The notes under the pieces were generated by a model, which ran no database searches, had not been told where the DNA came from, and saw nothing but the letters and a program-made list of their open reading frames with translations. Shown here one piece after another: positions 1-10,532 of a DNA stretch of 64,000 nt (positions within the stretch are counted from its first letter, which is position 1; every line of letters begins with the position of its first letter). A program made the translations under genes and the position numbers. Where the stretch lies: positions 1,922,001-1,986,000 of the forward strand of contig CAVNZM010000014.1 in the NCBI GenBank assembly GCA_963693365.1, read 5' to 3'. Source of the DNA: Amoebidium appalachense (taxonomy: Eukaryota > Ichthyosporea).

Positions 1-20
1 CCCACACAGATGAAGCTCAC
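1..20 (+). CDS. possible penultimate exon piece of eL29
   Basis: The window opens inside a sequence that can be read in phase with the eL29 last exon (codons ...CAC ACA GAT GAA GCT CAC) and is followed at once by a good donor, GTATGT. The residues (HTDEAH) do not closely match the usual eL29 sequence before VDPKF, so this is only a candidate. An intron of about 270 bp would separate it from the last exon. Confidence 0.3.
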
Positions 21-289
21 GTATGTCGGAAATAACCTTCTCGCGTACACACCCTATTCAATCGGGGTTCGATGGACATGCGGGCACTCGGGGCCGTAGC
101 TCCACCACACCCTCCTATTCCGTCTCTGTCCCATCACCTCTTCATTGCCCTTATTTATGGTTCTTGCTCTTTCTTTATTCCCCCATGGGCTTCCTTTCCC
201 TTCACCAACACCACTTGTTCACCTCTTTCCCTCAATTTTCATTCCATCTCCCTCCGTTTTCACTCCATTGACACTTAATTTTTTTTAAG

Positions 290-367
290 GTTGACCCCAA
301 GTTCCTGAAGAACATGCGCTTTGCCAAGAAGCACAACAAGAACACCTCCGCCGTCAAGGCTGAATAA
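290..367 (+). CDS. RPL29: ribosomal protein eL29, last exon
   Basis: The exon follows a T-rich acceptor (TTTTTTTTAAG) and reads VDPKFLKNMRFAKKHNKN, then seven more residues and a TAA stop at 365-367. VDPKFL(K/R)N.R(F/Y)AKKHNK is the conserved C-terminal signature of eukaryotic ribosomal protein eL29, a small basic protein of the large ribosomal subunit. The tail after KHNKN is short, ending KAE. The rest of the gene lies to the left of the window. It runs tail-to-tail with the transposase-like gene that ends at 4023. The identification rests on a 26-codon exon, but the motif is very specific. Confidence 0.88.
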   Translation, partial: VDPKFLKNMRFAKKHNKNTSAVKAE

Positions 368-720
368 GCACCCTGTTTGTCTTGGACAGAGGCCGCTGCC
401 CCAGCCCGCCGGGTGCACTGGCATGCCCCATGGGTCAGTAAATTCTTGACGCGCCGCACCTGCACGTGTGCATGTGTGTGCGCGAAAAGAGATTTTCACT
501 GTGTGCAAATTTATTTGCGTGTGAAGGCTTTCTCTTGAGTGTGGAGGGGGTGGGTGGGGCTGGTGGTTGTGTTTCTCATGTCAGGCTTTTGTGTGTGTGT
601 GTGTGTGTGGGAGGGGGAGGGGGGTTGTTTGTGTGTGTAGAACGACGGACAGGCTAGACCGGCAACTGCACCGTGTGGTTCTGCACACGTGCAGACACAG
701 TCTACCGACGTAATTCACAT

Positions 721-900
721 ATCACACACCACACAGTATACACCACACAGTACATAGCACACACCACACAGTACATAGCACACACCACATCGTACACACC
801 ACACAGTACATAGCACACACCACATAGCACACACCACTCAAATCACACACCCCACATAGCACACACCACTCAATAATACACACACACACACATACCACAG
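721..900. repeat. degenerate CACAC/ACCACACAGTACATAGC tandem repeat
   Basis: About 15-25 bp units of the type ACACACCACACAGTACATAG recur at least six times with small changes, then grade into plain (CA)n. Confidence 0.7.
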
Positions 901-2138
901 GTGACACTCGACCTGACAACATCAATCATTTATATCACACCATTTAATAATAATATGCGCATGCGCACATGAACACGCGCGTATACATACACATGCACAT
1001 GCTCACGGGCACACACACAAACACATTCACACTTCATCCTACGACATGCACGGACCGTCCCCTCCCCAGGCAACGCATGTGCGGAGACTTCATCCGAGCG
1101 CATTCACGGAGCAATCCCTTCCCCAACACACACACGGACATGGTCGGGCACAGGCCAATCCCCCCCCACCCCTCCTGCCCCTTCCCCCCTTAAAACACAC
1201 ACACACATGCATGTGCGCGCACGCGCACACACACACACAAACACAAACGGCCCGGGTACCATATCAGGAGCGGGCAATTTTTGAATTCTCCCTCCCCGGC
1301 CCCGCCGGGGAAAATTTGAGGTTTTTGGACCTCAAAGAAGTCAAATCCTGCAAAATCCACTACCGGGAGGCCAAAAAGGGTGATTTTACAAAAAAGGAGG
1401 GACATACATGAAAAAGAGAAAATGGGCGAGTTCAGTGGGCTGCCGATAAGTATATCTCGTGCTGGGCCGGTATACATGCTGCCGTGGTTGTTGCTGTAGA
1501 CGGCAGTATGGCATCGCATGTGTCACGTGACCTGCACGTGAATGCGACCATGTGCAGGCACTGAGTCTAGGGGGATTTGTATGTGTGTTTTGGAGCACCG
1601 ACAAGGCAGAGCCAGGGTGAGGGATGTGTAAACATGGAGTTTAGGGAGATCGTGCTGCTATTGTAACATGTGCACAAAACAGCCACGTGCACCGGCACAC
1701 TCCGGTGTACAGAACAATAATATGCACATGCGTCACTGTAATATCATGTATGCGCATGCCGCACAAGGTTTAGGAGACCACCACAGTATATACTATTTTC
1801 TTTTGGTTGATATCCATGTAGGAATGGTGTGTTGCAGTTGTCATGATCAGCCTGAGGCAGGCACGTGCACTCACTGAATCACTAGAACTCATGAATAAAA
1901 AATACATTCGCTAAAAACGGCAAGGTAAATTTGGGGCCAAGCTATTATTTCCCCCTTTTAAACGTTTTTTTAGCTCCAAGAACTTCGACGCCAAAATTTC
2001 TATATTTGGCCATCGTATATGATAATGAACACGTGTACTTAAATTAAAGTAGTTATATAAATATGAGCGGCCCGTTACAAATACAGTGACGAAAAACAGT
2101 GACCCACGAGCAGTTTTTCTTTCTATCCCCCCCCCCCC

Positions 2139-2169
<31 letters not shown>

Positions 2170-3384
2170 ACACACACACCAGACACACACACCACCACCA
2201 CGGTGACCACCACCACCACCACCACCACCACTCACCCCTTAAAAAAACCACACACATACGTGCACGTGTACACACACACACAGAACACCACCACCACCTC
2301 CACTGGACCCCATTTCCTCGTTGTTTTCTTAAGCCTTCAGACCAGTCCTGCACACTGGAGTTAAACAATTGAATTCACCTAGGCTGACATGCATCCACCC
2401 CCGCCTTCCACTTCCCCTCCCCCCCCACCCCCCTCCCCCCACCCCCCCCACCCCCACCCCCTCCCCCTCGATGAAGAAGGGCCCCCGTAAGCCTTGGGGG
2501 GGGGGGGGAGGGGGGGGGGGGAGGGGGAAGGGGGGAGCTCTTGAGCCTCCGGGTAGGGAAGTGGGGTCCGGGGATCCGGAGAGGAGGGGGGGGGGGGGGG
2601 GGAAGGGGGGGGGGGGCATATAATATTGGGCCTAGATATCATAGTATGGGGCCCCGGGGGAGGGAGAGGTGGGGGGGGGGAGGGGGGAGGATCCACGGGA
2701 AAGACCTTTAGGTGCATGTTCTTATTTATACCCCCTTCGAATCATCCCCCTCTCCCCCCCCCCTCCCCCCCCCCCTGAGTGCAGGCCGTGACGTAGCTAC
2801 GATAACCCTGCAGAAGGCAACAAAAATGTATTAATTACTAGCACTATACATGTGTTCATAGTGCAGCTTGCACCACGTATGATCTCAGCAACTTTAAAGT
2901 AGTCACAAAGTTTAGTTATTTTCATTATTTTCATTGCTCTGAACTCTATTACTCTGAAAGATCACCGTGCATGTGCCGCAAGATAACAACCCTATATGTG
3001 TGCAGCTGCTGCCTGCAGGTTAGACTCGCTGAAAAGACAATTGTCAGTGTGCATCCGACGCTTGCAGCTGCAGCTAGCCTCTGCAACATTAATACTTGCC
3101 AAGTGAATGCTCTTACACTTGATCATCATTCACTCAAAAAACCGAGGACCGACAGATTAAATATTAATGTCGATCCGAATGATCAGCAAGTGTCTATGCG
3201 TACTACTATATATACACACACGTAAAATGCGAAGCTATCAGTTACAAGGCACACCTGCTGCACTGGCACACATACACATACACACCGGCAGATCGATGCT
3301 GTCAAAATTTACTTTCATGTACTTCGTAGGTCCGACACAGGTGCACATGAACACGTACATATGTACAAGCCGCGCACACACCAC

Positions 3385-3510
3385 ACCACACATACACACA
3401 CACACACACACACTCACACACACACACGCACACACGCACACACGCACACACGCACACACGCACGCACGCACGCACACACACACACACACACACACGCACG
3501 CACGCGCGCG

Positions 3511-3574
<64 letters not shown>

Positions 3575-3597
3575 GACACACACACACACACACACAT
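3385..3597. repeat. (CA)n with CACG and (CG)n interruptions
   Basis: An alternating purine-pyrimidine tract of about 210 bp, including a short (CG)n core near 3503-3520. Such sequence can adopt Z-DNA. Confidence 0.85.
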
Positions 3598-3900
3598 CAC
3601 TGGGTGCGCTCGCTGGGGATTAGTTTTTTGGCACGCTGTTGACTTTATCGTGTGTTTATTATTTGCTATTTATTGGCCAGCGGCCAACATTTAAAAATAT
3701 ACTATATACCTAAAAATAGATACTGACTACGGCCAGCAGACATTATACACCTTCCAGGACACATTAACACCAATAGTCTAACACACCATACTCTCGATCA
3801 CAAAGAATTCCTAACAAACAGAGAAAAGTGCAAAGGCTCTGTACTATTACTCAGATTCTAAATTTTAATTCTTTACAGTAAACTTCGGAATGAAAGCTAG

Positions 3901-3936
<36 letters not shown>

Positions 3937-3940
3937 CCCC
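3901..3940. repeat. poly-C tract downstream of the transposase-like gene
   Basis: A C run with one T interruption, 60-120 bp past the stop codon of the minus-strand gene (G run in the sense strand). Confidence 0.9.
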
Positions 3941-4022
3941 TAACATGACTGTACGAAGAACAGGTATAACTTGAAGCACTACAACACATATGAGATCCGT
4001 TACATTGGTGTACATTCCAATA

Positions 4023-5621
4023 TTAGACACTAGTTTGGCTACTCTGACTACTCTGAGATCCTGATTGGCTGCCTGCAGACTTGCGGCCACGATTACTTTG
4101 CTTTCGATCGTGCCATTGCAGCTGCGTCTCTCCAGCAGGTGGCAACGCCAGGCCCAGCACAGCAGATGCACGAGAAGGGGGTGGGAACTGCCCACCAGCC
4201 GAGGGCTGGCCCACATGGCCCAAGTAAGGATGGGGACCGTGCTGCGGCAGTAGCCCAGGCATGGGGAAGGCAGGGCCGGGCTGAGGCGGCATGATGCCCC
4301 ACGGTGGGGGCCAGCCATGTGGGTGGTGCGGGCCTGGATGGGGTGCAGGGGGCATGTGCGGCACATGGCCCTGCTGCATGTCAAGCGCGGGTGCTGGTGG
4401 CATGGCATCCTGATTGGCTGCAACCCAACGTGGGCAGCTCTTGGCCCGATTGGAGCCGGGGCAGCCCTTGCCCTGGCGGCCACACGTCTTGCAGGTCTTG
4501 GGGGCTCTCTGGGGTGGCTGCATAGGAGGGGGCACCGGCAAATCCATCTGCAGGGGCCCCTCAGGGCCAATGTTGCGATGCTTTTTGCCCACTAGCATGG
4601 GCAAGGGCCGCTCACGCTGCGCCCCTGCATCGACACCGTCTGGAACAGGGAGGGGTGGCAAGGGGGCAGGCCGTATGGTTGCTGGCACAGCGTCTGCCCT
4701 CTCCTCGCGCATACGCTTGCGGTGATCTGCCAGGCCCTCGTGTGTGGAGCGCTGTGCATGTGCCGTCTGCCAGGTCTTCCACTTGTCGAAATGCTTCTTG
4801 ATGTAGGCCGCATCCTTCATGTAGATTCCCCCAGCCACAGAGGCAGCCTTGTTGAAGTCTTGGGCCAAAGCCTCGAACAGCTGGCCGTTGGGCTTTGCAT
4901 GTGCCTTGTAGGTGCCCAGGAGCTGCGTGCTGAATAGCTTGCGCTCCTGAGGGGTAAGCACCGGAAGGAAGGGGATGGCCACATGTTGCTTCTGCGCCAG
5001 GAACTTGTAGTCGCCCCTCAGTGCAGGGTCCGGCTGTGGTGCACCACGCGCCACCTGGTTGCCCCCCCCCATGGCAGCACCGTCACCCTCCTCGACCTCA
5101 CAGTCCTCTGGCCCGCCCATCACGCCATTGGCTGCAGGCTCGATGTTATCAGACGGAGGTGGGGGTGCGGGCACCGCAACTGGCTCCTGCGCCGGGGCAT
5201 TGGCCACACAGGAGAGCGGGGCAAAGTTGAAGTACTCCTCCGGTAGCTTGTAGCAGCCTACGGGTACCCACTGGGGGTCGAGGTGATGGCCGTACAGCAT
5301 CAGCGCCAGTGCCTCCATGTCGTCAACAATCCAGGGGCTGTAGTGGGGGGGCCCCGATGCCTGGCCCAGGCGGTTGCGGTAGTGTGCACGCAGGTTGTGG
5401 CGGTGGCGCCTATTGGACATGGTGGCGTCCAGCAGGCGCAGCGACATGCGTGTGGCCCCAAAGTGGGTGGCCAGGGGGTTGTGCACTGCCCCCTCCACCT
5501 CGTTGGTGCCCCGGATGCAGCGGTAGCGCATGAGCCCATCTGCGTCGGCAGTGGTCTCGTAGTAGAGGGGCAGGCCGGGGGGGTCCGACAGACAGCCATT
5601 TTGGGCGTGTTCGAGCAGCGA
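4023..5621 (-). CDS. transposase/exonuclease gene, exon 6 (RGTN..E motif, SANT-like region, Cys cluster, stop)
   Basis: Acceptor CCCCCACAG; reads SLLEHAQNG, then RYRCIRGTNEVEGAVHNPL, with the candidate third acidic residue, and a helical tail (LLDATMSNRRHRHNLRAHYR). Further on come LTPQERKLFSTQLLG to KKHFDKWKTWQ (SANT/Myb-like), basic RKRMREERA, PKTCKTCGRQGKGCPG (zinc-knuckle-like), a Pro/His/Met-rich stretch and a Ser/Gln tail. TAA stop at 4025-4023. Confidence 0.8.
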   Translation of the reverse strand, partial: SLLEHAQNGCLSDPPGLPLYYETTADADGLMRYRCIRGTNEVEGAVHNPLATHFGATRMSLRLLDATMSNRRHRHNLRAHYRNRLGQASGPPHYSPWIVDDMEALALMLYGHHLDPQWVPVGCYKLPEEYFNFAPLSCVANAPAQEPVAVPAPPPPSDNIEPAANGVMGGPEDCEVEEGDGAAMGGGNQVARGAPQPDPALRGDYKFLAQKQHVAIPFLPVLTPQERKLFSTQLLGTYKAHAKPNGQLFEALAQDFNKAASVAGGIYMKDAAYIKKHFDKWKTWQTAHAQRSTHEGLADHRKRMREERADAVPATIRPAPLPPLPVPDGVDAGAQRERPLPMLVGKKHRNIGPEGPLQMDLPVPPPMQPPQRAPKTCKTCGRQGKGCPGSNRAKSCPRWVAANQDAMPPAPALDMQQGHVPHMPPAPHPGPHHPHGWPPPWGIMPPQPGPAFPMPGLLPQHGPHPYLGHVGQPSAGGQFPPPSRASAVLGLALPPAGETQLQWHDRKQSNRGRKSAGSQSGSQSSQSSQTSV

Positions 5622-5671
5622 CTGTGGGGGCACAAGCAAACATCAGAGAGATGGGTGGGTGGTGGTGGTGG

Positions 5672-5738
<67 letters not shown>

Positions 5739-5810
5739 TGGGGTTGCTAAGGAAAAAAACGAGCAGGGAAAGGCAAAAAACAACTGGCTAGGCAGCAAGG
5801 GCCGTGCGGG

Positions 5811-5886
<76 letters not shown>

Positions 5887-6472
5887 ATGTTTGGGGGGGG
5901 GGGGGGGGGGGGGGGGGGGGAGGCTAGGGTGTGCGTGTGTGTGCAGATGAACCAAGGATGACAAATAAGCGAAGAATCTTTTCTGTGGTGGTGGAGTTGT
6001 TGGGCGCCTGCAGGGGAGGGGGGGGGGGGGGGGGGGGATGTTGCCTCGAGTCTTTCAAAGCCATCCTTCTTGAACAGAGGCTTGCCATCCGGTCCGGGCG
6101 GCACATCCTTGTAGGTGTTTTTGAACTCCACCAGCCGCGAGACCAGCGTGTATGGGTCGGGAATAACCCGCCGGATGCGCTCCATGAAGTAGCTCAGGTC
6201 GCCGCCCTTGAGCTCGGTTTCAATGTCGATGCCCTTCTGCTCCAGCACCCCCTGTGAGGCAGGATGCCAATATTAATTTACTACGCACACTGCAATTTGG
6301 GTTTGGTAGACTTTGATACCTGCCGTTATTGTAGGACCCCTCCCCTCCACCCCCCCCATCTTCTCCCCCAACACAAGTAAAAAATGCATGTGGCTATTTC
6401 CCCCCACAACCCTACATTATTTCTCTCTAGGCATATGAATAACCCCCACTCTCCTCCCCCCTCCCCCCCCCC

Positions 6473-6510
<38 letters not shown>

Positions 6511-7555
6511 TGCCCCCCCTCTCTCTGAGGCTCAGGCTCTCTCTCTTCCCTCAGAAGTTTTGTCGAAGGTGTGCATGGTTGTGGGTGGAATGGTGAGTGT
6601 GTGCTAACGAGTGTATGTGTGTGTGCGCGTCAGTCACGCATGTTGTTGTTGCCGTTTTTTTTATTTTTATTTTTTATTTTTTATTTTGGGGGGGGGGGGG
6701 GGGAGGGGGGGGGGCACCTTCACATGTCCGTAATCCTCTTCATTCCACACAAATATTGCCTCGCTGAGTGCGCGTGCGTACTCAGCCCTGCGGGGGTGTG
6801 ACTTGTACGTGCCGTCCGCCGTGTTTGCAATGGAGTGGAAGGCGTCATTCAGCACAGTCTGCCACACCACCTCCCCAGGCGGTGCCTGGCCCAACATGCC
6901 CTCTCTGGGAGCTGCCTCGGGTCCCCCTGGGGCTGCCTCAAGGCCCCCCGGGGCTGCCTGGGGGTCCTGGGGGGGTGCCTGTGGGCCGGCAAGGGGTTGC
7001 TGCTGCTCGGCAGGGGGAGGACTGGCAGGGGGAGGGGCTGGGTCAGGGACCACCGGCACCTCGGCACCTGGGTCCGGTGGGGGCTGAATGGGCCGTAGCC
7101 ACTGCAGGTGCACCATCAGCTCAAAGGGCGGCGGGCCCAGCTCTCCCAGGGTCTTGCCCTTGTCGGGGCCAAAGGGCACCTGCATGGCCGGCGACAGCAC
7201 CTGATCCACCCGCACCACTGCATGCTTCTTGCCCACCTTCATGCCCCCCCAGCGCTCCGGCTGCACAGCCAGCACCACCCCGGTGGCTGCTGCAGCATGT
7301 GGGCCCCGCCGGGGCACAATCTCAACCCCTTCACCGAGTGCCTTTGCATGAAGCCGCGCTGCATGTCATAGAGGGAAGCAAAAAACTCAGCCAAAAAGCC
7401 ACAGCACCAACGTTTTTCTCTTCGCTCCACAAAAATCAAATGCATATTCCTTAGCAACCCCCTTCCCCCCCCCCCCCCCCCCCCTTCTCCCTCCCCCCCC
7501 CCCCTCTCCCAGTGCCCAGCTTGTGTGGCACTTGCACGTGTTAACAGTGCTATAG

Positions 7556-7587
<32 letters not shown>

Positions 7588-7681
7588 ACCACCACCACCA
7601 CCACCACCAATCACCCCCTCCTTTGATAGCCACCCGACACCCAGCATAACACAACTGGAACACTGGCCCATGTGGTCAGCC

Positions 7682-7719
<38 letters not shown>

Positions 7720-9060
7720 CTCCCCCTCCCCCTCTCCTCTGGGGGGCCCACAATCTTTCTATATCTGGCATAAGCACATAAGCACTGGGGCAAAAAGCAG
7801 GTGGGATACACACCTGACAGGTTTGGCCTATCGACCACGGCCGAGTAGACCTGCAGGGACGCATATGCATCAAGGGCAGCGTAGGTGGCCTGCACCTCTG
7901 ATAGCGGCTCGTGCCAGTTGGAGCATCGAACAAGTGCCGGCTTGGGCAGCTTCTTGCCTATGACCTGGGCAGTGATGTCGGCCAAGCCCCGGGCCGCAGA
8001 GGTGATAGCTGCACGGGCATAGCAGAACCGGCCCAGCTCCAGATAGCTGGCCACAGGGGTGCCGTAGTCCTTGTTGAGGTGGGCCGAGTCCGTGCCGATC
8101 TGCTTGCCCACCTTGATGATGCTGGGGTCCCTAAGCAGCGCAATCAGCTCGTCCACCAGCCGCGCGGGCGGGCTGTGGTTGGGGCCCATGCGTGCCAAGT
8201 GGAAGATGTACACGGCCCGTGCGGTGGCAATCTGCAGCGTGCAAACCTTGGACCGCGCCTGGCCCACCCGATAGACCCACTCGCAGTCCAGCCCCACCAC
8301 GCGGTGCTGCTGCCCCTCCAGGTCGGCACGAATGGCCGCTGTAGCCACCACCGCCCCCTGGCAGTCGGTGTACACCGGCTTAGGGTAGTTGGCCGGCAGC
8401 TCCAGCCCAGGCAGACCGTCCGTCACGCTTACCAGCGCAGCCTCGTTCAGACGGACGGGGCATTTTGGCCGGGCTAGGGTTGGAAACATGCGCTCAACAA
8501 ACGCCCGGTCTTGGCAGCACCGATCTGTGTAGAAGAAGGCCGGGCCCTTGCTGTTGAGCGCCGCCGTGGTGGCAGAGATGCGCTGGATCACGGGCTCAAT
8601 CTCCTGGTGGCTGCAGTCCCGTGTAAATACCTGCGCCCGGATCTCTGGGGTGCCGCACTGTGTGAGAGGGCATCTCCGAGCGGCCATGCATGTTCTAGCT
8701 TCCCTTACCACATGGCCCTTCACGAGACTTCAGTGCCCACACAATCCTTTCCCCCTCCCTCCCCCCAAACCCATGTGCCCACATACTTTCCCCTCCCTCT
8801 CCCCCAAAACCCTTCCCCCTCCTTCCCCCCAAACCCATGTGCCCACATACTTTCCCCAGGCCTCCCTTTCCCCCAAAATCTTCCCCCCCCCCTCCCCCCT
8901 AAACCCATGTACCTACAATCCTTCCCCCTTCCTCCCCCTAAACCCTTGTGATCACAATCCTTTCCCCCTCTCTGCCTTCCCCCCAAACCCATGTGCCCAC
9001 GATCCTTCCCCACTCCCCCTCCCCCCAAACCATGGGACAGCCCTCCATATGGCACCTACT

Positions 9061-9093
<33 letters not shown>

Positions 9094-9221
9094 ACCCCAC
9101 CCCGGGCCTCTTGCCCTCTCTACCTTCAACCCCGACGGTGGTGTCTCTCCCCCCCCCCCCCCCCCCCCCCTGCATCCCTTGCAATCACTGGCCCCTACTC
9201 CCATTCTGCTTGGCAGAAGCT

Positions 9222-9275
<54 letters not shown>

Positions 9276-9512
9276 ATTCCCCGCCAAAAGAAAGCTCCAC
9301 CCCAGCCCACCCCAATCTCTACCCAGCAAAAACACATACACACATATCTGGAGCTTCCTAGTTTTTGCTCGACAGGGCAAGAATTGTCCCCAAAACCCAC
9401 ATACTACAAACCTCTACTCACAGTGTGCCACCTCATTAAATGTGGAGCCTAAGAGATTTAAAGGCCCTAGAGGGGGGAGGGGGGGGAGGGGGGGGGGGAG
9501 GGGGGGGGGCGT

Positions 9513-9543
<31 letters not shown>

Positions 9544-9977
9544 TGGGGGTGTGTGGGGGGGGGGGGGGGGGAGGGGGGAGGGGGCCTGGGGGAGAGTGGG
9601 GGGAGGGGGGAGAAGAGGAGGGACCACACACCGCCAAGCTCGTTTACACAAGTCCATAGGCCTCGGTACAGAGGCTCCCCATTGATGCCGGTGAGCTTCC
9701 CAATTTGGAAGGTGTGGTCGGCCTTGAGCACGTTGTTTACGGGCTTGAGCTGCGTGTCCAGGCTCTGGTACTTTGCCGTGCGGTCGCTGAACTCAGTATA
9801 CACGGCACTCAGGTATTTGCCTGAACCCCAAGTACTGTTAGAACTCCACCACCCTCCCATCAGGACCATCCCCCCCATTCCCTCTAGTCCCTCGTGTTCA
9901 TCTCACCTCTCTGTATTTTCGTAAGTCTGTATGGCTTTTCCCATCTCAAAAACGCTACACACCCATCTCCGGCCGTT

Positions 9978-10010
<33 letters not shown>

Positions 10011-10197
10011 CCCCCCCGCCTCCCGGCGCGCGCAAACCCTCCAAGTCATTGCACCAACTTTCACCTTCTTTCCCCTTTGTGCCCCATCTGCAGTTTGTCC
10101 CCTGCACGTCCGTTTGCCCTTCCCCCCACACCCTCCTGCCACTACTATAATAACCATTAAGTACCGCCACCAAGATCCAGTCTACCACCATGTGCCC

Positions 10198-10231
<34 letters not shown>

Positions 10232-10380
10232 CTCTCCACCTCCTTTCCCCCAACACACACAGACACACATGCGCACACCCACCATCTAATTTCAGGCATA
10301 ACAGTTCTCCACGATTTCCCAAGCACACTCACTGGTACATGGACCGTTATGCTTTCACCCCTCTGATGATCCCTCTGCCC

Positions 10381-10411
<31 letters not shown>

Positions 10412-10501
10412 ACCACCACCACCACCACCACCACCACCATGACTGATTGCCACCACCACCACCTAATCCATCACCATGTCCCCCCTCCCCCTCCCCCCCC
10501 C

Positions 10502-10532
<31 letters not shown>

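Larger units (their letters stand above)
368..4022. other. intergenic region, repeat-rich, no gene seen
   Basis: Between the two convergent genes the sequence holds a degenerate (CA)n block at about 721-900, C runs with CA/ACC repeats at 2128-2240, mixed G and C runs at 2400-2780, and a CA/CG alternating block at 3385-3596. The stretches 1260-2080 and 2780-3380 are of ordinary complexity, but no exon-like frame with splice sites was recognised in them. Confidence 0.6.

Noticed and set aside
956-967. Perfect TGCGCATGCGCA, an NRF-1-like palindrome
   Set aside because: It sits in an alternating purine-pyrimidine stretch rich in such strings, and no promoter or gene start is nearby.
1190-1519. 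109-residue minus-strand open frame
   Set aside because: No family resemblance, no supporting splice sites, and its end lies in a CA/CG repeat.
8938-9924. Long Pro-rich or Gly-rich open frames
   Set aside because: Translations of C and G homopolymers inside introns; no start context, splice support or family match.
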